From Scalesia atractyloides (Eukaryota; Streptophyta; Magnoliopsida; Asterales; Asteraceae): a stretch of 64,000 bases of DNA. How positions within the stretch are numbered: the stretch's first letter is position 1; every line of letters starts with the position of its first letter. A program made the translations under genes and the position numbers. Below, in pieces: positions 11,568 through 22,205 of the stretch. The stretch spans positions 11,214,988 through 11,278,987 of the forward strand of contig CAMTDV010000002.1 in assembly GCA_947069175.1 (NCBI GenBank), in the 5' to 3' direction. The notes beneath the pieces were generated by a model. It did no database searches and was not told the origin of the DNA. It was given only the letters and a program-made list of their open reading frames with translations.

Positions 11568-11639
11568 GCAGGGATCGAACTCGGGACGTGTATGGTTTTT
11601 GTTTGCACACAGTCCACCGCTGGACTGTGTGTCTAACCC
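11568..11639 (-). other. tRNA-like module 1, LTR A
   Basis: Same design: gggttagacac, a perfect 11-bp hairpin at 11606-11631, and a gagttcgatccctgc T-arm-like block. The distance to module 2 is 171 bp, and from module 2 to module 3 it is 170 bp. Confidence 0.6.
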
Positions 11640-12486
11640 GTTTATAATTCCGATTTTAATTAACCTTATGTCATCACTGAACTCGTCTTCTTCATTACAA
11701 ATGCAGACATCAATCAAACAACCGATACGCGATTAATTTAGTTAATGAACATGATGTCCAGTTTGAATGCATTGAACCGAAAAGTTTGGGGAAAGAAGAT
11801 ACCGAACAGGTCGTCTTCTTCAGAGAATCTGGCGAAACTTGTCGGCTCTGTTTTTGGAACCTTCGGCTGTGAGAATCAATTAACAGGTTTAAGGTATTAG
11901 ATGTGAAATTGAACTAATGAGTATTGATTATCAGTACGTTGGAATGAGCATACCGGTAATCAACGAGTTTTCCGACAATTCCAGAAGTTTTCCGGCGAAC
12001 ACAGAAAGTCCAGCAATGTCGTCTATGGTTGATTATGAGCGATGGGTTAATGTTAGTAAGGTTCTAACAATGGATTGAAACCGTAAAGTAGAAGTATTTT
12101 ACCGGTTTGAGTTGAATACGGTTTTCCGGCGACTTTTGCAGAAAATTCCGGCGAGCTGTTTTAGGTGTTCTGGTGGTCCGAAAATGCGACGAAAATGAAA
12201 TGGAGTATTGGTATGATATCTCTGAGTCGCGAGAGTGATCTGAAGCTTGTGTTATTCGGGACTTGATGATTTTCCGGTTTTAAAAACCGACAATGATGAG
12301 TCTTTAAGTTTAATCAATTCCAATTTGATTAGAAACCGTCGTGCATCGGTTATAAACTGAATGTGTGAAATAAACAACGAATTGACGATTGGTTTGCCGA
12401 TTACCGTTTCTCAGATAGCGCAATCGGTTTTAACTGGGTTTGTGTATAAATTTCATTTGTGTTCCTAGAGTTAGCAGAAAACACAA

Positions 12487-12566
12487 TGTGGCGGAGTGGT
12501 CTTGGAGTGAGTGTTAAGTTGTTGAAGGGTGTCTTGGCTGACCCGGGTTCGAGTCCCGGCAGCGTT
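12487..12566 (+). other. Class-II tRNA-like module, antisense to LTR A
   Basis: tggcggagtggtc matches the A-box region of Leu/Ser tRNAs. cccgggttcgagtcccgg is a perfect T-arm (5-bp stem, 7-nt loop). The roughly 50-nt gap fits a tRNA with a long variable arm. T7 (12570-12576) follows. It points away from modules 1-3, so the two sets are divergent. Confidence 0.6.
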
Positions 12567-12750
12567 ATAATTTTTTTATTTATTTTATTTTAACTTTTCA
12601 TCAAATATAATTTTTATAGTTTAGTTTATTTATTAATTATGTATTGTTTTAAATCAAAATAATCATAAATATTCGACATAACTTTTATAACTTGATATTC
12701 GATTACAAAACGGAGCGGGTTTTGAAAACCCGATTTTTACAAATGTTACA

Positions 12751-12768
12751 GTATCCCCTACTTTTAGG
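12751..12768 (-). other. Polypurine tract of Gypsy-2 unit 1
   Basis: On the - strand, cctaaaagtaggggatac abuts the LTR start tgtaacatttg. The purine-rich stretch is the expected primer for plus-strand synthesis. Confidence 0.6.
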
Positions 12769-12784
12769 AATTTCGTCCCGAAAT

Positions 12785-14030
12785 TTAAGTAGTTGAAGTA
12801 GTAGGAAAAAGATGCGGGTATTTTTCACGCATTGAGTCTTCACGTTCTCAAGTAAACTCAGGTCCCCGTTTCGACTCCCAGCGTACCCTAACAATTGGAA
12901 TGCGACTTCGTCGAAGACGCTTCTCCCTGTAGTCCATGATCTCCACTGGTCTTTCAATAAAATGCATAGATTCATCAATCTGAATATCTTCCAGCGGAAT
13001 ATGGAGATTCTCATCAGCGAGGCACTTCTTCAAGTTCGACACGTGGAATGTGGGATGAATCCGTTGAGTTCTTCTGGTAGGTCAAGCTTGTATGCTACAG
13101 GACCTACTCTTTCGAGTATCTTGAAAGGTCCTACGTAACGAGGTGCTAGCTTCCCCTTTTGACCAAAACGAATTACTCCCTTCCACGGTGATACTTTTAA
13201 AAGCACATGATCACCAATGTTAAACTCTAAGGGCTTCCGTCGTTTATCTGCATAACTCTTTTGACGACTTTGAGCTGCTAGAAGATTGTTTCGAATTTGA
13301 TGAATCTTGTCTGTGGTTTCTTGGATCAATTCTGGACCAGTAATTTGTGCTTCCCCAATTTCGTGCCAACATACAGGAGATCGGCACTTTCGACCATATA
13401 AGGCTTCAAAAGGTGCCATGCCGATGCTCGAATGATAGCTGTTGTTGTACGAAAATTCAACTAATGGTAGGTGGGCGTCCCAATTTCCCTTGAAGTCTAT
13501 GACACATGCTCTAAGCATATCTTCAAGAGTTTGAATGGTGCGCTCAGACTGTCCATCAGTTTGAGGATGATAGGCAGTACTGAGATCTAATCGTGTGCCC
13601 ATAGCGGATTGTACTGCTTGCCATGTTCGTGAGGTGAAACGACCATCACGATCAGAAATAATTCTTAACGGTACCCCATGTCGGCTTACGATTTCGTTGA
13701 TATAAATACGTGCAAGCTTTTCGTTTTTGAAATCTTCGCGATAGGAATAAAGTGAGCTGATTTTGTAAGTCGGTCTATAATTACCCATATTGTGTCATAC
13801 CCACCAGAAGTGCGAGGTAATGCGGTAATGAAATCCATGGTTATATTTTCCCACTTCCATACAGGTATTTCTGGTTGGACTAGAAGTCCTGAGGGTCTTT
13901 GGTGTTCAGCCTTCACCTTGGAACATGTGAGACACTTGGAAACAAAAACGACAATATCCTTCTTCATTCCAGGCCACCAATAGGTGTATCGTAGGTCTTG
14001 ATACATCTTATCGGCTCCTGGGTGTATAGA
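12785..14030 (-). pseudogene. Gypsy-2 unit 1 integrase with chromodomain-like tail, broken
   Basis: The zinc-binding HHCC region is visible (HPGADKMYQDLR, CLTCSKVKAEHQ). The core shows the catalytic aspartates (MDFITALPR; ISDRDGRFTS) and glutamate (QSERTIQTLEDML). The C-terminal tail runs RIPIVRVRWESKRGPEFT, a chromodomain-like end seen in plant chromoviruses. It is disabled by a frameshift near 13740, a stop at the H2C2 start (near 14032), and an in-frame stop in the tail (near 12852), all shared with unit 2. A private 1-bp deletion near 13072 splits the tail from the core. Confidence 0.85.
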
Positions 14031-14230
14031 ATATCACGTTTTGTGAGCTTCATTCATAAGAGTTTCACGAAGATTGTTGTGGTTAGGAATCCAGATACGA
14101 TCTAGGTAATACAGAATACCGTCTGATTTAGTTTCAAGTTTTAGCTCGGCTCCACAGGACATCTCCTTTCGTACATCTTCTTCTGTTATTGAAACGTGTT
14201 GGGCTTCTCGAATTTGATCTTTAATGTCGG

Positions 14231-15469
14231 TTATAATTTGCGAACATAGAAGATGAATGGAGTTCGCATAATCCTTTCGACTAAGTGCATCAGCACCACA
14301 TTTGCTTTACCAGGGTGGTATCTAATTTCACAGTCGTAATCATTCAGAAGTTCGACCCATCTTCGTTGCCTCATGTTTAACTCTTTTTTATTGAAGATAT
14401 GTTGAAGACTCTTGTGGTCAGTGTATATTTCATACTTAGTACCATAGAGATAATGTCTCCATATCTTAAGAGCGAATACAACGGCTCCAAGTTCTAGGTC
14501 ATGAGTGTTGTAGTTCTTTTCATGCGTCTTGAGTTGTCTCGAGGCATAAGCTATGACTTTTCCTCTTTGCATGAGAACGCATCCCAATCCTTGCCCTGAC
14601 GCGTCGCAATAGACTACAAAATCATCACAAGCTTCAGGAAGAGTAAGGATTGGTGCATCACAAAGTTTTTGTTTAAGAGTTTAAAAAGCTTCTTCTTGCT
14701 TGGGTCCCCATACGAAAGGTTTTCCCTTATGAGTTAAAGCCGTGAGTGGCACAGCAATGCGAGAGAAGTTTGAAATGAACCGACGATAGTAGCCAGCTAG
14801 TCCAAGAAAAGATCTTACTATCAGTTGGTGTACGTGGAGCTTGCCATTCTTGAACTGCTTTGATCTTTGAAGGGTCAACATGTATTCCTTTGTCATTGAC
14901 TACATGCCCGAGGAACTGCACCTCTTTTAACCAGAATTCACATTTGGAGAACTTGGCATAAAGCTTTTCCTTTCTAGAAGTGCAAGAACGAGTCGAAGAT
15001 GACGCTCATGATCAGCTTTAGATTTTGAATAAATAAGAATATCGTCGATGAAGACTATAACAAATCGATCAAGATAAGGTTTGCAGACTCTGTTCATTAG
15101 GTCCATGAAGACAGCTGGTACGTTGGTTAATCCAAACGGCATAACCATGAATTCATAGGGGCCATAACGAGTTCGAAAAGCAGTCTTAGGGACGTCTTCT
15201 TCATGCACTCTAAGTTGATGATAGCCAGATCGAAGATCGATTTTTGAAAAGCAGCCGACACCTTGTAGTTGGTCAAGAAGATCATCAATGCGAGGTAAAG
15301 GATAGCGATTTTTGATGGTTAACTTGTTGAGCTCTCTGTAGTCGATGCACATACGAAAAGATCCATCTTTCTTCTTTACGAAGAGGACAGGTGCACCCCA
15401 AGGCGATGTGCTAGGACGTATGAATCCCTTGTCAGTCAACTCTTGCAATTGACTGGCTAGCTCTTGCAT
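14231..15469 (-). pseudogene. Gypsy-2 unit 1 reverse transcriptase and RNase H, broken
   Basis: The RT half (15469-14927) shows KKDGSFRMCIDYRELNKLT, YPLPRIDDLLDQL, KIDLRSGYHQL, MPFGLTNVPAVF and the catalytic FIDDILIYS box. The connection region (FLGLAGYYRRF) is split by a frameshift near 14820. A stop falls after KQEEAF (near 14681). RNase H follows in a new frame (GKVIAYASRQLK, LELGAVVFALKIWRHYLYG, YTDHKSLQ). A private 1-bp deletion near 14289 distinguishes this copy from unit 2. Confidence 0.88.
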
Positions 15470-15865
15470 TTCAGAGGGGCTAACCTATATGGATACTTTG
15501 CAACTGGTGTAGCACCAGGTATAAGATCAATAACGGAATTCGACGTCTCTAACTGGAGGAAGTCCTGAAATGTCGTCAGGAAAAAACTTGTGGGAAGTCT
15601 TTTACTACAGGAATGTCTTCAAGTTTCTTCTCCATGGTTCCCTTTTTGATGATATGAGCTAAAAACGCGACATAATTCTTGCGAAGATATTTTTGAGCTT
15701 GAAGACAAGACATTAAGCTGAGCCCTTTCGACGAGGTTTCTCTAATGATTCGAAGAGTCTGACCGTTTGAAAGAGGAATACGAATAAATTTTTCATGACA
15801 TACAACTTCCGCCTAATGTTGACTGAGCCAATCCATTCCGATTATGATGTCAAAACTTCCCAGCT

Positions 15866-16105
15866 TCATAGAATAAGGTCGACTGAGAAATCGTGGTCGT
15901 TTAAGGTGAGTGTACAGTTGCGTAAAATAGAGTCTAATGAAACTGGTTTCCCGTCCGCAACTTCTACCGTTATGGATTCCGTGAGCTTATCTCGATTTTT
16001 GCTTAAGATAGGTTCAAATTCTAATGACACAAAACTTCTATCCGCACCAGTATCAAATAACATAGAGGCATATCTACCATTTATAAGGAACGTACCGTTG
16101 ACCAC
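15866..16105 (-). pseudogene. Gypsy-2 unit 1 aspartic protease segment
   Basis: The retroviral-type protease active site LFDTGADRSFVS is visible within a 79-residue frame. The linker to RT (15470-15865) is out of frame. Confidence 0.75.
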
Positions 16106-17448
16106 ATTGCCGTCAGCTCTGGCCTGGTTCGCGTTAATATTGAAAGCTCTCCTCTTGCAGGTGGAGGAGCTTGGTTCGCTTGATTCACTGGGTTGGCTTG
16201 GGCCTGAGCATGAATAATGTTTACCAACCTTGACAGGTGTTTTTGAAATGGCTGGGGTCTCCGCAATTGAAGCAAGCCCGCATAGGTTGGCCCATAGGAT
16301 AATTGGTTGGTAGTATGTTTGGCTAAATGTTGGGTGGGTGGAAATGGTAGGGGTTGTTGTGCTTGACCCATTAACTGTTGGTGGGTTTGGTTAAAGGTTG
16401 GTGGCGGTTTGTTCGTTGAGGCATGCGGCAGTTTTGGACAGTATGTCCTGCGCGACCGCAGCCGGTGCAGTATTGGCAAGGATGATCAGGGGAATGGTGA
16501 TATTGGCAACGGTTACATTTGGTAACGGGCCTGTGTAGGGTCTTCTGTATGGTGCGGGTGAAGGAGTGACTTGAGTAATGGGTGCAGCAGAAATAAGGTT
16601 GTTGGTTTGGGTAACTGCAAAATTTCTGGTGTTACGCTTCCTCTTTTTAGCAAACTTAGAGGAAGGAATGGGGTGGTTTGAAGTTTGTCCCTCAACAGGG
16701 CTTTCTTCTTCTCTTCTTTGAACTTCCCGTTGCGAATTCGGTTTTCGGTCAGTTCAGTTGCTAACTCCATAGCAGCTTCAAGTGTTACTGGTGAAACGCT
16801 GAGAACTGAATCTTGGATTTTCGAGGGAAGTCCTCGAATATAATGCTCGATCAGTCGATAGGTTGGAGTGAATAAATTTGGAACCATTTGGTTCAACTCC
16901 AAGAACCTCTTGTTGTAGGTAGAGTGATCACCCTCCTTTTGCTTTAGAGCATGAAATTCATCCTCCAACTTCTTAATTTCACTTCTAGGACAGAAACGCC
17001 TAGTCATGATTTCCCTTAACTCCTCCCAAGTTAAGGCCATCGCATCTTCAGTTCCCCTCTTCCCTTTCTCAGTATTCCACCAAGTGAGAGCTACTCCAAG
17101 TAGTCTCCCGGTGGCGTATCGAACCTTGCGATCCTCAGGACAATCGCAGTTTAGGAAGGTGTTTTCCATCTCCTCGAACCAATGTAGGAGAGCAGTGACA
17201 CCCTCGGTCCCTTCAAATTTAGGAGGATCACAGGACTTAAAATGTTTGTAAGAGCACTTATTGGTAGGAGGGTTGTCGATGTTCTGGTCCTGTTGTTAGG
17301 GAGGGTTAGTAGGATTTGTAGCAAGGGCTTGTTGTACTTGTACCATAATGTCAGGCAATATCGTGGCCATTTATTTCGCGATCTAAGTGGCCAAACGTTC
17401 CTGAGACCTTCCCGATCTCTTACCCCTCCGTTGCTGTCTAGACGACAT
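16106..17448 (-). pseudogene. Gypsy-2 unit 1 gag, frameshifted
   Basis: A likely start lies at 17448 (MSSRQQRRGKRSGRSQER). The capsid-like core starts near 17169 and includes VALTWWNTEKGKRG, LTWEELREIMTRRFCPRSE and YIRGLPSKIQDSVLSVSP. The zinc knuckle that is readable in unit 2 (CFNCGDPSHFKNTC) is destroyed here by two 1-bp deletions near 16308 and 16393. The frame also breaks near 17230, between the N-terminal segment and the core. Confidence 0.8.
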
Positions 17449-18257
17449 CTACAGGATCATAAAATGAGAAGATTGTGAGTTTATGGTGTCTTTTAGGTGT
17501 CATGTGTCTTTAAGAAAATGAAAATAACATAAATATCAATAATGCAACTACATACATAGGATGTCTTGGGTTCGCTCATGTTGGGCCTCAAATGTCCCCC
17601 ATACCTTCACCTACATAGTCATGTGGGCCCCCATGGCTATTGGCTTGGTAGGATTCACATTAGTATTGGCAATTTAACACTCGCATCCCCCGAATGCAAA
17701 CCATAAAATATGTTCATGAGATGTTTGGTCGGAATGTGTCCAGGTGTAGACACCATGACAACTCAAAGTGGGATTAGCTCATACGACGTTTGGTATAGCA
17801 TGCTTTGGCCTAATAGGTACTTCGTACTCTCATCGTTAGTCCCCAGGTAGGCAAACTGGTCGTTTATTTTGGATTTATACGAATACCAGCCTAGACAGGA
17901 CGTTCCGACTACCGGTACTGGTACCCTTCCAGTTACTACATGCCCGTCATGAGAACTCACTTTGATGAGATTTGAAAACATGAAAATCATTGTAAAAACA
18001 ATCATGATGTGGTGTGTGCTTTCATGGATGTGATATGTTATGAGCATACGATTTCATGATAGGCATTATATGATAATACATACTTATGAACATGCTTGCA
18101 CAATATCAAATGTAACATTTAACATAAAACATATAAACATCATGAAATTTGGCATATAACACACAAAATTCTTATAAGTTTCTAATCGACTATAGTATAG
18201 GCTCTAAGGTCTAATAACCTATCCTATATCCCTATAGTCATGGCTCTGATACCAATC
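17449..18257 (-). other. Gypsy-2 unit 1 leader and primer-binding site
   Basis: This is a non-coding leader of about 0.8 kb between LTR B and gag. The primer-binding site tggtatcagagcca, complementary to initiator tRNA-Met, lies at 18241-18254 on the - strand. Confidence 0.85.
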
Positions 18258-19400
18258 TATCACACCCCGACCCGCAGCGGAATAAGAGTCGGGGCATAAT
18301 TGGGTTATCACCAAAGCTCATGACATTTACTAATATGTTTCATATTTAATAAAGTCAAAGTTACATTTCAAAAATCCAAACATGTTCATTCAATACAAGG
18401 AAAATAAGCCAAGCATAACAATCCCAACACTAAATAGTTTTTATTCTTCTAGTCCAAGTCCTATGTGTTCCTAGCTGCAGCTGCTTCACCTGTATCATGT
18501 GTAAAATGGGGGTTTTTGGGGTCAACATAAGTTGGCGAGTGAACCTTATTAGATAAACATTTGTTAATGAATTTATGGTTAGTTTATCAATGAAAAATTG
18601 TGCATAATCATAGATGAGCAAATGTAAATAATCAAGTGATGGCAAATAGCAGTCACAACTATAACTTACAATAACACATGGCAGCATACATGAACATACC
18701 AACATCATACTGTAAATAACATAAATGAAACTGTGCGATCAAGGCTCAATCAAACGGAGCCGATCGTATTGCATGTACTGAAAATGAAAATGTCTGTGCG
18801 ATCAAGGCTCAATCAAACAGAGCCGATCGTATGTGGGCACGCCAGGTTCAACCGCATAATAAAATGGGGAACATGCTCAACGCTCATAATGTAATGGGGA
18901 GCGGCGGCCTATGAAATTGCATGTACTAAATAATAAATTGCATCCAATAATAACTACTTAACAGCAACAAACTGAATACACAAGCTCATGATATGATGTA
19001 TGCACAATGGTTTAGTAATAATATATATATATACAAAGACACATGATACACCCCAAAACGTGATTAAAACGGGGAATTTGTAAGATTCACTCACATTGGG
19101 TGCGTTGGATTGGAGATGGTGAGATGCGCACGAATTAGATGAGCGGATCAACGAGGAATACTAACTTAAATAATAATGGAAAAATATATTAAATGGGTGG
19201 ATTTTATTAAGGATTTTAATGAAATTTTTGATGAATTTTTGTGAGTTTATGGCTATTTTCTATCTTTAAAAATGTTATTTTAAGTATTTTTAATTGATTT
19301 TTAAATTAAATTAAATAATTAAAAATATATAAAAAAATTGTTTATTTAGCGTTGACCGTTGACCGTTGACCGGATCGGTCAGCGTATTAGTTTGCGCCGG

Positions 19401-19470
19401 GTGAGGCTCGAACCGGCGACCTCCTGTACACGTGCACGCAGCTCTACCAACTGAGCTACGTGTCTAACCC
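19401..19470 (-). other. tRNA-like module 3, LTR B
   Basis: Identical in design and nearly in sequence to the module at 11229-11298, with the perfect A-box tagctcagttgg on the - strand. Confidence 0.65.
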
Positions 19471-19569
19471 GAAATAATCTTGTTTTTATTTATACTTATA
19501 CACTTATTCAGTTAATCCAAAATTCTCTTTAATTTCAAAAACATTTTAATTCAACGGACCGGTGTAAGT

Positions 19570-19639
19570 GACGGGTTTCGAACGCGCGACGTATGGTTCA
19601 TGTTGCACACAGTCCACCGCTGGACTGTGTGTCTAACCC
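19570..19639 (-). other. tRNA-like module 2, LTR B
   Basis: Copy of the module at 11399-11468, with the perfect 11-bp hairpin. Confidence 0.6.
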
Positions 19640-19738
19640 GGTTATTATCTCGGCTTTTATTATACTTAACAACTAACCGAGTTAACCCGGTTTAGTTTTT
19701 GATCAAAAAGGCATTTTATTACACAAGGTGTGCGTGGA

Positions 19739-19810
19739 GCAGGGATCGAACTCGGGACGTGTATGGTTTTTGTTTGCACACAGTCCACCGCTGGACTGTG
19801 TGTCTAACCC
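19739..19810 (-). other. tRNA-like module 1, LTR B
   Basis: Copy of the module at 11568-11639, with the perfect 11-bp hairpin and gagttcgatccc. Confidence 0.6.
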
Positions 19811-20657
19811 GTTTATAATTCCGATTTTAATTAACCTTATGTCATCACTGAACTCGTCTTCTTCATTACAAATGCAGACATCAATCAAACAACCGATACG
19901 CGATTAATTTAGTTAATGAACATGATGTCCAGTTTGAATGCATTGAACCGAAAAGTTTGGGGAAAGAAGATACCGAACAGGTCGTCTTCTTCAGAGAATC
20001 TGGCGAAACTTGTCGGCTCTGTTTTTGGAACCTTCGGCTGTGAGAATCAATTAACAGGTTTAAGGTATTAGATGTGAAATTGAACTAATGAGTATTGATT
20101 ATCAGTACGTTGGAATGAGCATACCGGTAATCAACGAGTTTTCCGACAATTCCAGAAGTTTTCCGGCGAACACAGAAAGTCCAGCAATGTCGTCTATGGT
20201 TGATTATGAGCGATGGGTTAATGTTAGTAAGGTTCTAACAATGGATTGAAACCGTAAAGTAGAAGTATTTTACCGGTTTGAGTTGAATACGGTTTTCCGG
20301 CGACTTTTGCAGAAAATTCCGGCGAGCTGTTTTAGGTGTTCTGGTGGTCCGAAAATGCGACGAAAATGAAATGGAGTATTGGTATGATATCTCTGAGTCG
20401 CGAGAGTGATCTGAAGCTTGTGTTATTCGGGACTTGATGATTTTCCGGTTTTAAAAACCGACAATGATGAGTCTTTAAGTTTAATCAATTCCAATTTGAT
20501 TAGAAACCGTCGTGCATCGGTTATAAACTGAATGTGTGAAATAAACAACGAATTGACGATTGGTTTGCCGATTACCGTTTCTCAGATAGCGCAATCGGTT
20601 TTAACTGGGTTTGTGTATAAATTTCATTTGTGTTCCTAGAGTTAGCAGAAAACACAA

Positions 20658-20737
20658 TGTGGCGGAGTGGTCTTGGAGTGAGTGTTAAGTTGTTGAAGGG
20701 TGTCTTGGCTGACCCGGGTTCGAGTCCCGGCAGCGTT
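20658..20737 (+). other. Class-II tRNA-like antisense module, LTR B
   Basis: Copy of the module at 12487-12566: A-box-like tggcggagtgg, perfect T-arm, T-run just downstream. Confidence 0.6.
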
Positions 20738-20921
20738 ATAATTTTTTTATTTATTTTATTTTAACTTTTCATCAAATATAATTTTTATAGTTTAGTTTAT
20801 TTATTAATTATGTATTGTTTTAAATCAAAATAATCATAAATATTCGACATAACTTTTATAACTTGATATTCGATTACAAAACGGAGCGGGTTTTGAAAAC
20901 CCGATTTTTACAAATGTTACA

Positions 20922-22200
20922 GTATCCCCTACTTTTAGGAATTTCGTCCCGAAATTTAAGTAGTTGAAGTAGTAGGAAAAAGATGCGGGTATTTTTCACG
21001 CATTGAGTCTTCACGTTCTCAAGTAAACTCAGGTCCCCGTTTCGACTCCCAGCGTACCCTAACAATTGGAATGCGACTTCGTCGAAGACGCTTCTCCCTG
21101 TAGTCCATGATCTCCACTGGTCTTTCAATAAAATGCATAGATTCATCAATCTGAATATCTTCCAGCGGAATATGGAGATTCTCATCAGCGAGGCACTTCT
21201 TCAAGTTCGACACGTGGAATGTGGGATGAATCCGGTTGAGTTCTTCTGGTAGGTCAAGCTTGTATGCTACAGGACCTACTCTTTCGAGTATCTTGAAAGG
21301 TCCTACGTAACGAGGTGCTAGCTTCCCCTTTTGACCAAAACGAATTACTCCCTTCCACGGTGATACTTTTAAAAGCACATGATCACCAATGTTAAACTCT
21401 AAGGGCTTCCGTCGTTTATCTGCATAACTCTTTTGACGACTTTGAGCTGCTAGAAGATTGTTTCGAATTTGATGAATCTTGTCTGTGGTTTCTTGGATCA
21501 ATTCTGGACCAGTAATTTGTGCTTCCCCAATTTCGTGCCAACATACAGGAGATCGGCACTTTCGACCATATAAGGCTTCAAAAGGTGCCATGCCGATGCT
21601 CGAATGATAGCTGTTGTTGTACGAAAATTCAACTAATGGTAGGTGGGCGTCCCAATTTCCCTTGAAGTCTATGACACATGCTCTAAGCATATCTTCAAGA
21701 GTTTGAATGGTGCGCTCAGACTGTCCATCAGTTTGAGGATGATAGGCAGTACTGAGATCTAATCGTGTGCCCATAGCGGATTGTACTGCTTGCCATGTTC
21801 GTGAGGTGAAACGACCATCACGATCAGAAATAATTCTTAACGGTACCCCATGTCGGCTTACGATTTCGTTGATATAAATACGTGCAAGCTTTTCGTTTTT
21901 GAAATCTTCGCGATAGGAATAAAGTGAGCTGATTTTGTAAGTCGGTCTATAATTACCCATATTGTGTCATACCCACCAGAAGTGCGAGGTAATGCGGTAA
22001 TGAAATCCATGGTTATATTTTCCCACTTCCATACAGGTATTTCTGGTTGGACTAGAAGTCCTGAGGGTCTTTGGTGTTCAGCCTTCACCTTGGAACATGT
22101 GAGACACTTGGAAACAAAAACGACAATATCCTTCTTCATTCCAGGCCACCAATAGGTGTATCGTAGGTCTTGATACATCTTATCGGCTCCTGGGTGTATA
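20922..22200 (-). pseudogene. Gypsy-2 unit 2 integrase with chromodomain-like tail, broken
   Basis: A 313-residue frame (21960-21019) holds the second and third catalytic residues of the DDE core, the GPY/F-like region (RYVGPFKILERVGPVAYKL) and the chromodomain-like tail to RGPEFT, where an in-frame stop falls. The HHCC zinc-binding part and first catalytic Asp are in another frame (22178-21858). It lacks the extra deletion that splits unit 1 near 13072, so it is the less damaged copy. Confidence 0.87.
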
Positions 22201-22205
22201 GAATA

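Larger units (their letters stand above)
10086..12750 (-). repeat. Gypsy-2 LTR A (3' LTR of the array)
   Basis: 2665 bp, reading tgtcacacc to aaatgttaca on the + strand, flanked on the left by the cctct duplication. It shares with LTR B a second copy of a gatcaaggctcaatcaaac-type hairpin block (near 10564 and again near 10626) that LTR C lacks. A palindrome cgggttttgaaaacccg lies at 12716-12732 close to the U3 end. It holds three sense tRNA-like modules and one antisense module, listed separately. Confidence 0.92.
18258..20921 (-). repeat. Gypsy-2 LTR B (central, shared LTR of the array)
   Basis: 2664 bp. It serves as 5' LTR for unit 1 and 3' LTR for unit 2. It carries the duplicated hairpin block and most variants of LTR A. 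Its left end reads tatcacacc as in LTR C, not tgtcacacc as in LTR A. The mosaic fits a recombinant LTR with a crossover close to its left end. Confidence 0.92.
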
